DNA of 64,000 bases from Methylobacillus methanolivorans (GTDB lineage: Bacteria; Pseudomonadota; Gammaproteobacteria; Burkholderiales; Methylophilaceae): positions 538,045 to 602,044 of the forward strand of contig NZ_JAJAVF010000004.1 of NCBI RefSeq assembly GCF_020531845.1, written 5' to 3'. Numbering within the stretch: position 1 is the stretch's first letter; each line of letters begins with the position of its first letter. The notes under the pieces were generated by a model. It made no database searches. It was given only the letters and a program-made list of their open reading frames with translations, and was not told where the DNA came from. Below are positions 44,292 through 52,614 of the stretch, in pieces. The translations under genes and the position numbers were made by a program.

Positions 44292-45044
44292 TTGCAGAAC
44301 GTCCTGCGTATTGCCACCTTTAATATCCATAAAGGTGTGACAAGTTTCAATGCACGCTTTGCCCTGCATGAGCAGCGTGAGCTGATCCGCAAGCTGCAGG
44401 CAGACATCGTTTTTCTGCAAGAAGTGCGTGATCAGCATATCAAGCACAGTCGTCGGTTCAGCGCCTGGCCGCTGGACGGGCAGGTAGAGTTTCTTGCTGA
44501 CGCGGTCTGGAGCGATTACGCATACGGCAAGAATTCCGTCTATCCTGCCGGGCATCATGGCAATGCCTTGCTGTCCAAGTTTCCCATTGCCAAATACGAA
44601 AACACCGATATTTCCGCGCACCATAGCGAGCAGCGTGGCCTGTTGCATTGTGAAATTGCCGTGCCCGGCTGGCAGCAGCCATTGCACTGTATTTGCGTAC
44701 ATTTGGGCCTATTTGCACGCTGGCGTCGGCAACAGATCGGCCTGTTGCGGGAGCGCATCGAGGAAATGGTACCTGCCGATGCGCCGCTAGTGATTGCCGG
44801 TGATTTTAATGACTGGAGCATGACGGCGGGTCGGGAGCTGGTACATGGGCTGCATTTGCATGAAGTCTTTGAGCATCACGGTGGCAAACCTGCTCGCAGT
44901 TTTCCGTCCTTCCTGCCGGTATTCAGGCTAGATCGTATTTATGTGCGCGGCTTTAATGTACGGCATGTGGAAGTGCATTCCGGTCCGCAGTTCGTCAAGG
45001 TATCTGACCATGCTGCACTCACTGCGGTGCTTTCGAGGGTGTGA
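44292..45044 (+). CDS. endonuclease/exonuclease/phosphatase-family protein (YbhP-like)
   Basis: This 250-residue protein starts at TTG 44292 (GAAGGG upstream). Metal-dependent EEP phosphohydrolase motifs are complete: RIATFNIHKG, DIVFLQEVRDQH, HHGNALLSKF, VHLGLFARWRR, VIAGDFNDWS and KVSDHAALTAVL. It is coupled to clsB by an overlap at 45044, the same ybhP-clsB pairing as in E. coli, where the EEP partner has an unproven link to lipid metabolism. A role in processing a phospholipid or its head group is inference. Confidence 0.88.
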   Translation: MQNVLRIATFNIHKGVTSFNARFALHEQRELIRKLQADIVFLQEVRDQHIKHSRRFSAWPLDGQVEFLADAVWSDYAYGKNSVYPAGHHGNALLSKFPIAKYENTDISAHHSEQRGLLHCEIAVPGWQQPLHCICVHLGLFARWRRQQIGLLRERIEEMVPADAPLVIAGDFNDWSMTAGRELVHGLHLHEVFEHHGGKPARSFPSFLPVFRLDRIYVRGFNVRHVEVHSGPQFVKVSDHAALTAVLSRV

Positions 45045-46195
45045 TGCGCTGGGAAGCCGGTAATCACATCACCCTGCTCAGAAACGGTACCGAATTTTTC
45101 CCGGCACTGGCAGCCTCCATTGAGGCAGCTCAACGTGAGATCCACATCCAGACATATATTTATGAGCTGGATGATACAGGCCTCATGATTGGGGAGAAGC
45201 TTAAGGCTGCCGCTGCACGTGGTGTGGCAGTGCACTTGCTCCTGGATGGTTTTGGCAGCCGCAAGTTAGCCCCGACATTTGTGCTGGAACTCGAAGCTTT
45301 TGGCGTCAAGGTCATGTTCTACCGCCCCAAGATTTCTGCGTGGTCGTTCAAACGTAGCCGCTTGAGGCGCTTGCACCGCAAGGTCTCGGTGTTTGATGGA
45401 CAGCATGCTTACGTTGGCGGCATTAATATCATTGATGACATGAATGTACCTAGCAATCTCGATGCACCCCGTGTGGATTATGCGGTTCGCGTAGATGGGC
45501 CATTGGTGTTCAGCATTCATGCGAGCGTGCGCAACCTGTGGCGGCGATTGGCCTGGATGCATCTGCGAGAGGTGGCCGCCTATCCCAATTTGCCCGCACC
45601 TGCTTTTATCAGTAATGGTATGCGGGCTGCGTTTGTTGTACGCGACAATGTATTGCATCGCCGTGATATTGAGCGTGCTTATCTCAAGGCGATTGGCAAG
45701 GCGCGTACTGACATCATCATTGCCAGTGCTTATTTCGTACCGGGAAAGAAGTTTCGTCAGGCCTTGATCGAGGCCGCCAGGCGCGGCGTGCGTGTACGGC
45801 TATTGTTGCAGGGGCGCATGGAGTATTGGCTCATGTTTGCCACGCATGAAGTCTATGGTGTGCTGTTGCGGCATGGTATCGAGATTTACGAATATCGTGC
45901 GAGCTTTATGCATAGCAAAGTAGCGGTAGCAGATAATCGCTGGGCGACAGTAGGTTCTTCCAACATCGACCCTTTTAGCTTGTTGCTGGCGCGCGAGGCC
46001 AATATCCTGGTGCAGGATAAAGCGTTCAATGCCGAACTCAAGGCCGATCTGGAAAAAGCGATTGCAGAAAAATCCATCAAGGTACGGCCAGAGGACTGGT
46101 CGCGCCGACATGTGTTCAAGCGCATGTTTTCATGGGTGGTGTATATGGTTGTACGGCTGATGATCGGCCTGGTTGGCTCCAAGGAGAAACATTGA
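45044..46195 (+). CDS. clsB: cardiolipin synthase B (phospholipase-D family)
   Basis: This 383-residue protein starts at ATG 45044 with GAGGG in front (a GTG at 45041 is possible). Two phospholipase-D motifs are intact: RRLHRKVSVFDGQHAYVGGIN, with the first HxK, and FMHSKVAVADNRWATVGSSNID, with the second. There are no N-terminal membrane helices, as in ClsB, unlike ClsA. It condenses phosphatidylglycerol with another phospholipid to make cardiolipin at the inner membrane. The C terminus has a hydrophobic stretch (SWVVYMVVRLMIGLVG) that may bind the membrane. A DUF2721 gene overlaps its stop. Confidence 0.92.
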   Translation: MRWEAGNHITLLRNGTEFFPALAASIEAAQREIHIQTYIYELDDTGLMIGEKLKAAAARGVAVHLLLDGFGSRKLAPTFVLELEAFGVKVMFYRPKISAWSFKRSRLRRLHRKVSVFDGQHAYVGGINIIDDMNVPSNLDAPRVDYAVRVDGPLVFSIHASVRNLWRRLAWMHLREVAAYPNLPAPAFISNGMRAAFVVRDNVLHRRDIERAYLKAIGKARTDIIIASAYFVPGKKFRQALIEAARRGVRVRLLLQGRMEYWLMFATHEVYGVLLRHGIEIYEYRASFMHSKVAVADNRWATVGSSNIDPFSLLLAREANILVQDKAFNAELKADLEKAIAEKSIKVRPEDWSRRHVFKRMFSWVVYMVVRLMIGLVGSKEKH

Positions 46196-46632
46196 TGTTG
46201 CCCGTGCCTGATGTATTAAATGTGGCGAGTGTTGCCAATGTCATCCAGTTGGCGGTAGCGCCTGCTTTCTTGCTCACCGGTGCGGGTGCCATGCTGGGCG
46301 TGATGGCAAGCCGATTGGCGCGGGTGGTGGATCGGTTTCGCGAATTGCATGAATCTGGTGGCTGGAGCCATGAGCAGAAGTCACTGGAAATGCATACCTT
46401 GCTCAAGCGTTCGCGCTGGATTCATCTGGCTATTAGCTTATCTACATTGGCAGCGTTGCTGGTCTGCGTGGTCATTGCTACCTTGTTTGCCGCTACAGAG
46501 GTGGGCTGGAACCCGTCGCGGCTGGTTTCCCTGTTGTTTATTTGTGCGATGGGCTCATTGGTCGCAGGCTTGCTGTGTTTTCTGCGTGAGATTTCCATTT
46601 CAACTGACATAATCGAGGGGTTCCCCAAGTAG
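46195..46632 (+). CDS. DUF2721 membrane protein
   Basis: This 145-residue protein starts MLPVPDVLNVASVANVIQLAV at 46195, with AAGGAG upstream and a one-base overlap with clsB. It has three predicted helices (about 12-35, 80-102 and 112-134) separated by the charged loop RLARVVDRFRELHESGGWS, which is the DUF2721 pattern. The 21 extra in-frame residues upstream lie inside clsB and are rejected. The function is unknown. It is the last gene before tRNA-Thr. Confidence 0.88.
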   Translation: MLPVPDVLNVASVANVIQLAVAPAFLLTGAGAMLGVMASRLARVVDRFRELHESGGWSHEQKSLEMHTLLKRSRWIHLAISLSTLAALLVCVVIATLFAATEVGWNPSRLVSLLFICAMGSLVAGLLCFLREISISTDIIEGFPK

Positions 46633-46673
46633 TGAATTCTGTCAGTGGTTTGTAATAAAATGCAATGCACGAT

Positions 46674-46749
46674 GCCGGTGTAGCTCAGTTGGTAGAGCAG
46701 CGCATTCGTAATGCGAAGGTCGTAGGTTCGACTCCTATCTCCGGCACCA
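46674..46749 (+). tRNA. tRNA-Thr (anticodon CGT)
   Basis: The 76-base cloverleaf has CCA encoded (46747-46749), D-arm GCTCAGTTGGTAGAGC, anticodon CGT at 46707-46709, and T-arm GTAGGTTCGACTCCTAT. It reads ACG codons. The acceptor stem has one T-T mismatch (position 6). A T-rich stretch follows directly, and a small ATGCCC/GGGCAT hairpin lies at 46773-46787. Confidence 0.97.
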
Positions 46750-46833
46750 TTTTTCTATAGTGACTGAGCACAATGCCCAGAGGGCATGATGTTTGCGTCG
46801 ATATTTAGGTGTCGTTAGTAGGTAAGCTGCTGT

Positions 46834-48801
46834 TTAGTCGATGTTGATCTCATGGTGAAAAACATAACAGTTTTTGCCATTTTCCTTGGCTTTGTATAGG
46901 GCAATATCTGCTTGTTTGAGGTGCTCGTTGGCGCTCATGGTATTTGATAGCAGGGTGATCCCGATGCTCACGCCGATGTGTATGGTGAGGCCTTGCAGGT
47001 TGAATGGCTGGCTGAGTGTCAGGATGATGCGTTTTGCAATGAGCGCTAATTCTTCCTGAAAGGATAGCTGGCTACAGACCACGACAAACTCATCACCGCC
47101 AAGGCGAGCGATAAAGTCATTGTCGCGTGCCAGTGCCGATAATCTTGCGCTGACTGCGGTGAGCAGCGCATCCCCGGTTTCATGGCCATGGGTGTCGTTG
47201 ACTTCTTTGAAGTAATCCAAGTCCAGAAACAAGATACCAGACTGATGGCCATGTGTTGTGCGTGACAGCATCTGCTGCAGGTGCTGGTTCAATGCTGTGC
47301 GGTTGGGTAGCTTGGTCAGATCGTCATGCAATGCCAAGTGGGCCACATGCTCCTGCATTTTTCTGCGCTCATGGATGTCTTCCAATGTGCCTATCCATCC
47401 TTGTGAGGTGTTCTTCGAGGGGATGGCTGAGCCCTTGGCACGTACCCAATGCCATGTCTGGTCAGCGGTCAGGATACGGAATTCACAATCCAGGTCATTA
47501 GTGTCGGAAGAAAGGCATTGGCGCACGGCATTGACATCTTCCGGATGAACACGTTTTATCCAGTTCCATCGCAAGGCGTGCTCATTCGGTGCGCCCGTCA
47601 ATTCCTGCCAGCCTGTGATGGAAGTGATGCCTTGTTTTGCATTGGCTTCCCATAGTGTCAAAGCCCCCGTGTGAGCAAGTGTGCGGTATTTTAGCTCGCT
47701 GTTTTCTGCTTGTTGGGTACTGAGTTTGAGGGCGGTTTGGGCGGCGATAATGCTTTCATGCAGGGAGTCGAATTCCAGGATTCTAGATGAGCTGTATTCG
47801 ACCGTGTTGTAAAGCTCTTGGTATTTGTTATCAATAATGCCGCGAGCTTCTTTTGCTAAGGAGCGCATAGGTCGCAGGATATAGCCAGACAGTTTGCTGG
47901 TTAGCCATAGTGCAAGTAGCAACATGATGCCGCCGCCAATGCCAAGCTGCATCAGGGGTTTCTTCCATCGCGCATCAAAAGCTTGCAGAGGCTCTCCTAC
48001 TACCAAAACCCAGCCTGGAGTGCCTGCAAGGAACTCATAGGAAAAGATGACATGTGAGCCTTCCTTGGTTTTGGCTTCAAAGAACTTCTCACTTCTTGGC
48101 AATGACATGAGCTTTTCCCAGTCTGGCACAGATTGACCGACATAGCGGTCATTGTCACGTGAGCGCGCGATGATGTTGCCATTGCCATCGACGATGGCAA
48201 TCAGCAAGCTGGTCTCTGATGAACCAAGTTGTGGCGCCAATTGCAGCAGCCGTCGAGGGGAGAGAACGAAATACAGGACTTGTTGGATGGATTCGTGCTG
48301 CCAGGCAATCCCCAATGCAATTTTTGGGTCATGCAAAGGAGAGGTGAAGTACAAGTTGGAAATCACTGGTCGGTTGCGATCCGTGAAATCAAGTGCAGAT
48401 TGCAAAAACTCTGCCGGAGGTAGCTCATCATGCTCGGATGTTGGTGTCAGCCTTTCGTGTGGGGATACGACGTATAAGCGTCCTAATCCGGGCTGGGCAT
48501 GATCCAGCCAGCTTTGTAGTTGCTCAATACTAGTCTGGTGGGTGTAGCTTGCCGCAGCGAGTGACTTTAGCAAGGTCGTGTTGATGATGATGTCATTTTC
48601 GACGGATCGTGCCAGTGCGCGTGCGCTATCCAGCAGGCGGGTTTTACTGGCACTCTTGTCTTGTACGGTGACTTGCCAGACGGCCAGGATGGCCAAGCCC
48701 AGAATGGGCAGCAAAGCGATGATTACGAGTAATCCCAGCCACGTGCGTAAACGGTAACGTCGAATGCTGTCTTTGGCTTGTAGATTCAAGCGACTACCCA
48801 A
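46834..48801 (-). CDS. diguanylate cyclase with periplasmic sensor and PAS domain
   Basis: This 655-residue protein starts at TTG 48801, chosen for AGGAG 7 bases upstream. A membrane helix (about 20-45), a Cache-like periplasmic domain (about 46-285, LLIAIVDGNGNIIARSRDNDRYVG), a second helix (about 290-312), a HAMP-like region, a PAS_3 domain (about 370-475) and a GGDEF domain (about 485-650) follow. The active site is intact (RLGGDEF), with the inhibitory I-site RDND five residues before it, so it should make cyclic di-GMP with product inhibition. It is convergent with tRNA-Thr. The signal is unknown. Confidence 0.93.
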   Translation of the reverse strand: MGSRLNLQAKDSIRRYRLRTWLGLLVIIALLPILGLAILAVWQVTVQDKSASKTRLLDSARALARSVENDIIINTTLLKSLAAASYTHQTSIEQLQSWLDHAQPGLGRLYVVSPHERLTPTSEHDELPPAEFLQSALDFTDRNRPVISNLYFTSPLHDPKIALGIAWQHESIQQVLYFVLSPRRLLQLAPQLGSSETSLLIAIVDGNGNIIARSRDNDRYVGQSVPDWEKLMSLPRSEKFFEAKTKEGSHVIFSYEFLAGTPGWVLVVGEPLQAFDARWKKPLMQLGIGGGIMLLLALWLTSKLSGYILRPMRSLAKEARGIIDNKYQELYNTVEYSSSRILEFDSLHESIIAAQTALKLSTQQAENSELKYRTLAHTGALTLWEANAKQGITSITGWQELTGAPNEHALRWNWIKRVHPEDVNAVRQCLSSDTNDLDCEFRILTADQTWHWVRAKGSAIPSKNTSQGWIGTLEDIHERRKMQEHVAHLALHDDLTKLPNRTALNQHLQQMLSRTTHGHQSGILFLDLDYFKEVNDTHGHETGDALLTAVSARLSALARDNDFIARLGGDEFVVVCSQLSFQEELALIAKRIILTLSQPFNLQGLTIHIGVSIGITLLSNTMSANEHLKQADIALYKAKENGKNCYVFHHEINID

Positions 48802-48941
48802 TGAAATTCTCCTAGCTCAAGCTCATCATGGTAGGGACACTATCATCGCGATCTATTTCAAGGCAATGGATTTATGGCTATTTACCGCGAATAACAGTGC
48901 TAGTATGCAGCACCTGATTGTAGAAGGCAGCATGTGACCGT

Positions 48942-49721
48942 ATGGCAAAGCTAACGGAATCTCAACATATCATTATTCATAACCCGGATGGGTTAGGCTT
49001 GGCAGCGAGAGTAGAGCTGCCTGAGACACCGTTACGTGGCATGGCGATGATTGCGCCTGCATTTGGCTGCGCAAAAGATATCTTGATTGCCACCAGAACC
49101 GCGCGCCGATTACTCGAGTATGGCATAGGGTCCTTACGTATCGATTTCACCGGTGTTGGTCAGAGCGAAGGCGATTTTTCTTTGACCAATCTGGATACGC
49201 AGACCCAGGATTTTGTCAGTGCAGCTGACTGGTTGCGACTGCATGTCCGGGCTCCAGATTTATTGATCGGCCATAGCTTTGGTGGCTTGGTTGCTATCAA
49301 CGCTAGTCGTCTAATCAATGAGGTCAAGGCTTGCGTCACGATTGCCACGCCTAGTAGCCCTGCCCATGTGCTGGCGATTATTGGGTCGGGAAAAACCGGG
49401 GAAATTGAACAATACGGCGCTACCGAGATAGAGGTGAATCGGCAGCGCTACACCTTGCGCCAGCAGTTCGTGGACAATGCACGCCAATTTGATATGGCGA
49501 GACTGATAGGTAGCATCGGCGTCCCCTTGCTGATGATGCACTCTCCGAGAGATGACATGGTACCGATGCAGCATGCTCACGCACTATTCGAGGCGGCTAG
49601 CCATCCCAAGAGCTTGATCGCTATCGAGGATGCAGATCATATGGTCTATGAGCGTCCTGCATCTGAGTTTGTGGCAGATAGCATTGGTTTGTGGAGCAGT
49701 CGCTATTTGCCTCCAATATAA
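48942..49721 (+). CDS. alpha/beta hydrolase
   Basis: This 259-residue cytoplasmic hydrolase has a complete catalytic triad: nucleophile Ser112 in GHSFGG, Asp in HSPRDDMVP and His in IEDADHMVY. An FGCAKD segment and IDFTGVGQSEGDF are typical of the hydrolase half of the bifunctional hydrolase/OsmC proteins, but the OsmC half is missing and the gene ends normally at residue 259. It may be an esterase acting on acyl or peroxide compounds; the substrate is unknown. It stands alone between two cyclic-di-GMP genes. Confidence 0.85.
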   Translation: MAKLTESQHIIIHNPDGLGLAARVELPETPLRGMAMIAPAFGCAKDILIATRTARRLLEYGIGSLRIDFTGVGQSEGDFSLTNLDTQTQDFVSAADWLRLHVRAPDLLIGHSFGGLVAINASRLINEVKACVTIATPSSPAHVLAIIGSGKTGEIEQYGATEIEVNRQRYTLRQQFVDNARQFDMARLIGSIGVPLLMMHSPRDDMVPMQHAHALFEAASHPKSLIAIEDADHMVYERPASEFVADSIGLWSSRYLPPI

Positions 49722-49882
49722 CTTTGGCGGGAGAAGTAACACTTGCGGAATAGCTTCAAAAAAGAGATTTCGTTTTTTTCATTTTCCGCTATAGTGCCAG
49801 CAACGGCTTCAATACTTGAGTTTGAGCAAACGTAATCTTGGGAGGGAGTTGCGTTGAAGGCAATCTTGAGAGGTTTCGTATC

Positions 49883-51970
49883 ATGCTGAGCGAAGGCTAT
49901 AACCAGTCTCTCGTGTTAGTTTCGCTCATCGTTGCCATGTTTGCTTCGTATGCGGCATTAGCCATGTCAGAGCGCGTTAATCCCGCCAAAGGGGAGAAGC
50001 TTTCCCGATGGTGGCTATGGGGGAGCGCGGCGACTCTGGGTGCTGGCATATGGTCCATGCACTTTATTGGCATGCTGGCCTTCCATCTTGATATTCCGCT
50101 TGGTTATGATCCCGCCATTACTCTGCTCTCTTTGCTAGTAGCAATTCTTGCATCAGGGGTTGCCCTATTCCAGGCTGTTCGGCCAACCTTACCTTTGACT
50201 CGTTTAGCTGGTAGTGCGGTCCTAATGGGGGTGGGTGTTGCCAGCATGCATTATCTTGGCATGTGGTCCATGTTAATGGATCCAATCCCTGTCTATGATC
50301 CCTGGCTGGTCATCTTATCTATCTTGATTGCTATTGCTGCCTCGGGGGCGGCGATGTGGATCACTTTCAAGTTGCGTCATAAATTTCACCGTGGATGGTT
50401 TGCCAGGTTGGGTGCTGCATTGGTGATGGGCGCTGCGATTGGTGGTATGCATTACACCGCCATGGCGGCAGCCAGCTTCCCTTTGGGTAGTGTTTGTGGT
50501 GCTGCTAACGGGACTAACTTGGATGACCTGAGCATCATGGTGATCGCAGGGGTCGGGAGCATTCTGTTTGTGGCTTTTATCGTGACATTGCTGGATGCCA
50601 AGCTAGAAGTCAGGATCAGTCGGTTTATCCACTTAGCGAGATCATTGGAACAAGCCAATAAGGAACTACTGCATCGATCGCTGCATGACAACCTGACGAA
50701 TCTGCCTAATCGAATGATGTTGGAGAGCAAGGTGGCAGAGGCCTTGAGCCGAGCAAAACGCGACCAGGAGCAATTTGCCTTGCTGTTTGTGGATATTGAT
50801 GGTTTCAAGACCATCAATGACTCCTTGGGGCATCACGTCGGGGACAGTTTGCTGGTAGAGGTAGCAACCAGGCTACATGGAATTCTTCGCGGGCATGATA
50901 CCGTGGCGCGCATGGGTGGGGATGAGTTCGTCGTGTTGCTTGAAAGGGTCAATGTCGAAGAGGCATGTATTGTTGCCAACAAGATCGTCTCGGTGATCAG
51001 GCAGCCCTTTCACACTGAAGAGCGCGAATTGCATGTCTCCACCAGTATTGGCATCGCCATGTATCCCAACCATGGGGCAAATTATCGCGAGCTTGCCATC
51101 AATGCAGATGCCGCCATGTATTACACCAAGCGTGCTGGCCGTAATGGCTATCATGTTTTTGAGATGTCCATGCACCTGGATACGCGGGAACGGTTGGACA
51201 TGATGTTGGATTTGGGGGCAGCGCTTGAAAGGCAGCAGTTTGTGTTGATGTACCAGCCCAAGTTTGACTTGCATAACCATGTGGTGGGGTTTGAGGTGCT
51301 ATTACGCTGGCAGCATCCGACATTGGGGTTGGTGCTTCCTGATCATTTTGTCTCCTTGGCTGAGAAGTCTGGCTTGATCATCCCGATTGGCGAATGGGTG
51401 CTCAATGCGGCTTGTCGACAAATGAAGGAGTGGTACAGCTCGGGCTGCGAGAAATGGCATGTCGCGATCAATCTATCGGCCTTGCAGTTTTCGCATGAGC
51501 GGCTACTGGATGTGGTCAGGCAGGTACTGGCCCGATGGGAGCTGCCGCCTCATTGCCTGACGCTCGAAATTACCGAAACTGTTGCGATGCACAACGCCAA
51601 GAAAACACTGGAGATATTGAATCAATTATCCCAGCTTGGTGTGAATATCTCGATTGATGATTTCGGTACAGGATATTCCAGCCTGCTATATCTCAAGCGC
51701 TTGCCAGCCAATGAGCTCAAGATAGACAAGGCATTTATCAGCAACCTGGGTACCGGTACCTTGATGGATGACCAGGCTATTGTCTCGGCGATCATCAATC
51801 TCGGTCATACGCTTAATTTTAAGGTGATCGCAGAAGGGGTCGAGAACGATGAGCAAAAATCCTTTTTGCAGGCGCTTGGTTGTGATGGCTTGCAGGGGTT
51901 TGGCCTTGCAGAGCCGATGTGGGTAGACGAGGTCAAGGACTATTATTCTTCAGAGTGCAAAGCTGGCTAG
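49883..51970 (+). CDS. MHYT-GGDEF-EAL cyclic-di-GMP enzyme
   Basis: This 695-residue protein starts MLSEGYNQS at 49883 (GAGAGG 8 bases upstream); a TTG at 49838 is less likely. The N-terminal seven-helix MHYT domain has three MHY/MHF motifs (WSMHFIGM, ASMHYLGM, GGMHYTAM), which are thought to bind copper and sense O2, CO or NO. A GGDEF domain follows (ARMGGDEF, I-site RGHD), then an EAL domain with DDFGTGYSSL, KIDKAFI and EGVEN. The signature reads EVLLRW instead of EALLRW, with the metal-binding Glu kept. It could make and degrade cyclic di-GMP depending on signal. Confidence 0.93.
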   Translation: MLSEGYNQSLVLVSLIVAMFASYAALAMSERVNPAKGEKLSRWWLWGSAATLGAGIWSMHFIGMLAFHLDIPLGYDPAITLLSLLVAILASGVALFQAVRPTLPLTRLAGSAVLMGVGVASMHYLGMWSMLMDPIPVYDPWLVILSILIAIAASGAAMWITFKLRHKFHRGWFARLGAALVMGAAIGGMHYTAMAAASFPLGSVCGAANGTNLDDLSIMVIAGVGSILFVAFIVTLLDAKLEVRISRFIHLARSLEQANKELLHRSLHDNLTNLPNRMMLESKVAEALSRAKRDQEQFALLFVDIDGFKTINDSLGHHVGDSLLVEVATRLHGILRGHDTVARMGGDEFVVLLERVNVEEACIVANKIVSVIRQPFHTEERELHVSTSIGIAMYPNHGANYRELAINADAAMYYTKRAGRNGYHVFEMSMHLDTRERLDMMLDLGAALERQQFVLMYQPKFDLHNHVVGFEVLLRWQHPTLGLVLPDHFVSLAEKSGLIIPIGEWVLNAACRQMKEWYSSGCEKWHVAINLSALQFSHERLLDVVRQVLARWELPPHCLTLEITETVAMHNAKKTLEILNQLSQLGVNISIDDFGTGYSSLLYLKRLPANELKIDKAFISNLGTGTLMDDQAIVSAIINLGHTLNFKVIAEGVENDEQKSFLQALGCDGLQGFGLAEPMWVDEVKDYYSSECKAG

Positions 51971-52043
51971 GCTAACTAAAGCCGCATTGTTTATACTGTA
52001 CGTTTTGCGTAGTCACGCAGTACGAACATGAGGTGCTTTGGAA

Positions 52044-52409
52044 ATGTGGGTTAATGTTGCTAGGTCGGTGTTGGTCATTGGGTTGCTGGCTACTTTGTCT
52101 GCGTGTGGTGGTTTCAATTTCTGGCCATTTGGTGGAGGTGAGGGCGATGTGCGTCACAGTGGGCCTGCTGGTTCCACGCCATATTTATGCGACAAAGGAC
52201 GCAAGTTCTACGTGAAGCAGGTGGATGCTGGCAAAGCTGCCTGGTTGATCCTGCCCGATCGGGAAATCCTGCTGAACAAGACGGACTCTGGGGCATACAG
52301 CAACAGCATTACGACACTGGTGTTGGAGGGAGAGGGTGCGAAGCTGGATGACGGCTATAAGCATGACTACAATGATTGCAAGATCAATCTGCCGGTCAAC
52401 AAATCATAA
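52044..52409 (+). CDS. lipoprotein with MliC-like (C-type lysozyme inhibitor) domain
   Basis: This 121-residue protein has a lipoprotein signal with lipobox LSAC-GG (Cys near residue 22). After a short Gly-rich spacer the mature part has YLCDKGRKFYVKQ, AAWLILPDREILLNKTDSGAY, EGEGAKLDDGYKHDYNDC. Two Cys bracket a small beta domain with the spacing and SGAY/acidic pattern of MliC/PliC lysozyme inhibitors, although identity is low. ATG 52044 is preferred; TTG 52038 is possible. A very strong terminator follows. The role as an inhibitor of host or amoebal lysozyme is inferred. Confidence 0.7.
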   Translation: MWVNVARSVLVIGLLATLSACGGFNFWPFGGGEGDVRHSGPAGSTPYLCDKGRKFYVKQVDAGKAAWLILPDREILLNKTDSGAYSNSITTLVLEGEGAKLDDGYKHDYNDCKINLPVNKS

Positions 52410-52422
52410 AGTGACAGAATAG

Positions 52423-52460
52423 AAAGTAAAAAGCCGCTTTCAACAGCGGCTTTTTACTTT
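52423..52460 (+). terminator. strong bidirectional terminator
   Basis: AAAGTAAAAAGCCGCT and AGCGGCTTTTTACTTT make a perfect 16-bp stem around TTCAAC. The A and T tracts within the arms allow termination in both directions. Confidence 0.93.
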
Positions 52461-52568
52461 AGGCTTTTGCTTCAATCCCCTTACTTCTAGTCAGGTCATA
52501 ATGGCATGATCAAGCAAGAAAGTGGCAGTTTCCATTAAGCACGAGGCTGATAATCTCTGAAATAATTG

Positions 52569-52589
52569 TTGACTAAATCAGTCTGTCAA
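52569..52589. promoter_or_regulatory. TTGAC-N11-GTCAA dyad before the efflux operon
   Basis: A perfect 5-bp inverted repeat lies 26 bases before the RND start codon in a 154-bp gap. It could be a regulator site, or TTGAC could be part of a -35 element. No other structure is seen in this gap. Confidence 0.35.
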
Positions 52590-52614
52590 AAGAATCCAGT
52601 GTGGTAAATCCTGT

